DNA of 15,889 nt from Gammaproteobacteria bacterium (GTDB taxonomy: Bacteria; Pseudomonadota; Gammaproteobacteria; DSM-19610). This document shows positions 14,753-15,889 of the stretch, one piece after another. The stretch's first letter is position 1. Every line of letters starts with the position of its first letter. The stretch lies in NCBI GenBank assembly GCA_030618475.1, contig JAUXDG010000037.1, forward strand, positions 1 through 15,889, read 5' to 3'. A program made the translations under genes and the position numbers. The notes beneath the pieces are model-generated. The model made no database searches and was not told the origin of the DNA. It was given only the letters and a program-made list of their open reading frames with translations.

Positions 14753-15157
14753 TCAATCCGGCCTGACCGGACGCTTGTTACCGTTATCATCCACGGCGAC
14801 ATAGGTGAACGTGGCTTCCGTCACCTTGAAGCGTTCTGCCTCGCCGGTATTGCCGCGCAGTATCGGGTTGACCCAGATTTCCAGCCGTACGGTAATTGAC
14901 GTGTTACCAATGCCTACCAGTTCGCCATAACAGCACACCACGTCGCCGACCTTGACCGGCTTGATGAACTTGATTGAGTCCACCGCCACGGTGACGGTGC
15001 GTCCCTGGGCCGTTTCCTTGGCGAGGATGCTGCCACCTATGTCCATCTGCGACACGATCCAGCCACCGAAGATATCGCCGTTCGGGTTGGTGTCGGCCGG
15101 CATGGCAAGGGTGCGGAGCAGTACCTCGCCACAGGGTTGTGCCTGGGTGTCTGTCAT
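14753..15157 (-). CDS. yciA: Acyl-CoA thioesterase, YciA family
   Basis: Hydrolyses acyl-CoA to free acid and CoA; YciA of E. coli acts on a broad range of chain lengths. The 134-residue hot-dog-fold protein closely matches YciA: LRTLAMPADTNPNGDIFGGW (residues 14-33) with the conserved Asn/Gly and Asp28 region, SQMDIGG (36-42), VTVAVDSIKF, KVGDVVCCYGELV and EATFTYVAVD near the C-terminus. Length agrees with E. coli (132). ATG 15157 opens the usual N-terminus. It is the first gene of a likely two-gene unit with the acyltransferase, so one enzyme frees acyl chains from CoA and the other consumes acyl donors. Confidence 0.94.
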   Translation of the reverse strand: MTDTQAQPCGEVLLRTLAMPADTNPNGDIFGGWIVSQMDIGGSILAKETAQGRTVTVAVDSIKFIKPVKVGDVVCCYGELVGIGNTSITVRLEIWVNPILRGNTGEAERFKVTEATFTYVAVDDNGNKRPVRPD

Positions 15158-15341
15158 AGTCTGGAGTTCCCGGTCGGCCGTTATCTGCGAGACTGTATCA
15201 CCCGAACGAAGCTCCGGGTAGTCGGCGAGGGCTATTCAGCAGCGTGCGGGAAGCAGTGGAAGAATTGGCCGTAATGGATACACTTTGGCGCCAGACAGGT
15301 AAACTGGGCGTCACAACAGAAATAATTGAGAGGAAATAAAC

Positions 15342-15889
15342 ATGCGTTGGCGGGGCAGAAGATCGAGCAGCAACATCGAGGACCGGCGCGGCTCATCGCC
15401 CGGAGGTTTTGCTGGTCTCGGTGGCCTGAGTGGTGGCGGTGGCCGCAGTGGACTGGTCCGTTTGCTGCCCATACTGTTTCGGTTTCTCGGCGTTAAAGGC
15501 ACCATTGTGGTAGTGCTGGGATTTGTGGCATACAGCTATTTTAGCGGTGGTGGCCTTCCCGAACTGCCTCGTGAGTCGGTTGGTACCACAGCGCAGATCG
15601 GCAGCAGTACAAAAACCGGCACCGGGATAAAAGAAAGTGCCGAGGAGAAGGAGCTGTCACAGTTTGTTTCGGTCGTATTGGGAGACACCGAGGAAGCCTG
15701 GCACAGCTTGTTCGAGGCACAGGGCCAGCGTTACAAGGAGCCGAAGCTGGTGCTGTTTCGTGGTAGGGTCAACTCTGCCTGCGGCATGGGGCAGGCAGCC
15801 ATGGGACCGTTCTACTGTCCCGCTGACCAGAAAGTTTATCTCGACCTTGGGTTCTTTAAGGAACTGCGCGAGCGCCATGATGCGCCAGG
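15342..15889 (+). CDS. YpfJ-type neutral zinc metallopeptidase, C-terminus beyond the window
   Basis: The first 182 codons run to the window edge without a stop. The N-terminus is basic and Gly/Ser-rich (MRWRGRRSSSN, then GGGGRSG), followed by one membrane helix (about residues 53-68, GTIVVVLGFVAYSYF) and a periplasmic part. The segment NSACGMGQAAMGPFYCPADQ followed by KVYLDLGFFKEL is diagnostic of this family, which is annotated as putative neutral zinc metallopeptidase; the HEXXH zinc motif would come just after the cut. GAGAGGA (15328-15334) gives a good ribosome-binding site. Substrates are unknown in this family as far as I know. It diverges from yciA, with a 184-base gap in which I find no convincing promoter. 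Confidence 0.9.
   Translation, partial: MRWRGRRSSSNIEDRRGSSPGGFAGLGGLSGGGGRSGLVRLLPILFRFLGVKGTIVVVLGFVAYSYFSGGGLPELPRESVGTTAQIGSSTKTGTGIKESAEEKELSQFVSVVLGDTEEAWHSLFEAQGQRYKEPKLVLFRGRVNSACGMGQAAMGPFYCPADQKVYLDLGFFKELRERHDAP

Overview
The window looks like chromosomal DNA of a gammaproteobacterium, probably an uncultured member of a Chromatiales-like group. The evidence is the prfB-lysS gene order, a Pat/YfiQ-type acetyltransferase, YciA and YpfJ homologues, several lipobox lipoproteins, a dihaem cytochrome c and moderately high GC. The lineage is inferred from protein resemblance only. I saw no rRNA, tRNA, CRISPR array, intact insertion sequence or phage gene.

Layout. (1) 1-2721 (+): a short 9-bp repeat, a good sigma-70 promoter, prfB with the classic +1 programmed frameshift, then lysS 2 bases later. 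(2) 2722-6407: a histone-deacetylase-like gene (-), broken by one extra base, diverges from a large Pat-like protein (+) with acyl-CoA synthetase and GNAT acetyltransferase domains. Together they look like a reversible lysine-acylation pair. (3) 6408-7534: a small GIY-YIG-like protein (+) convergent with a rhomboid protease (-). (4) 7535-9273: periplasmic Cu,Zn superoxide dismutase (-) with a terminator-like hairpin, a promoter and a palindrome-rich leader; then an unknown lipoprotein (-) diverging from a tiny membrane-anchored protein (+) across a 13-nt palindrome. (5) 9289-11843 (-): a tightly packed unit of peptide deformylase, membrane histidine kinase and dihaem cytochrome c, with a 4-bp overlap and a 3-bp gap. 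(6) 11933-12909 (-): a small Cys-rich lipoprotein and a glycine-zipper lipoprotein. (7) 12910-13294: a 385-bp gene-free stretch with an inverted repeat and a degenerate sigma-54-like element. (8) 13295-15157 (-): acyl-CoA thioesterase YciA followed by a PlsB/PlsC-type acyltransferase. (9) 15342-end (+): the N-terminal part of a YpfJ-type zinc metallopeptidase, cut by the window edge.

Most of this is housekeeping or envelope biology. I do not see a clearly new multi-gene system. The best leads are the deacetylase/acetyltransferase pair, with its frameshift and a retained histidine in the Pat-like protein; the deformylase-kinase-cytochrome unit with no response regulator in view; and the orphan promoter-like sequence in the 12.9-13.3 kb gap. 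All family assignments come from motif recognition by eye; no database search was run.
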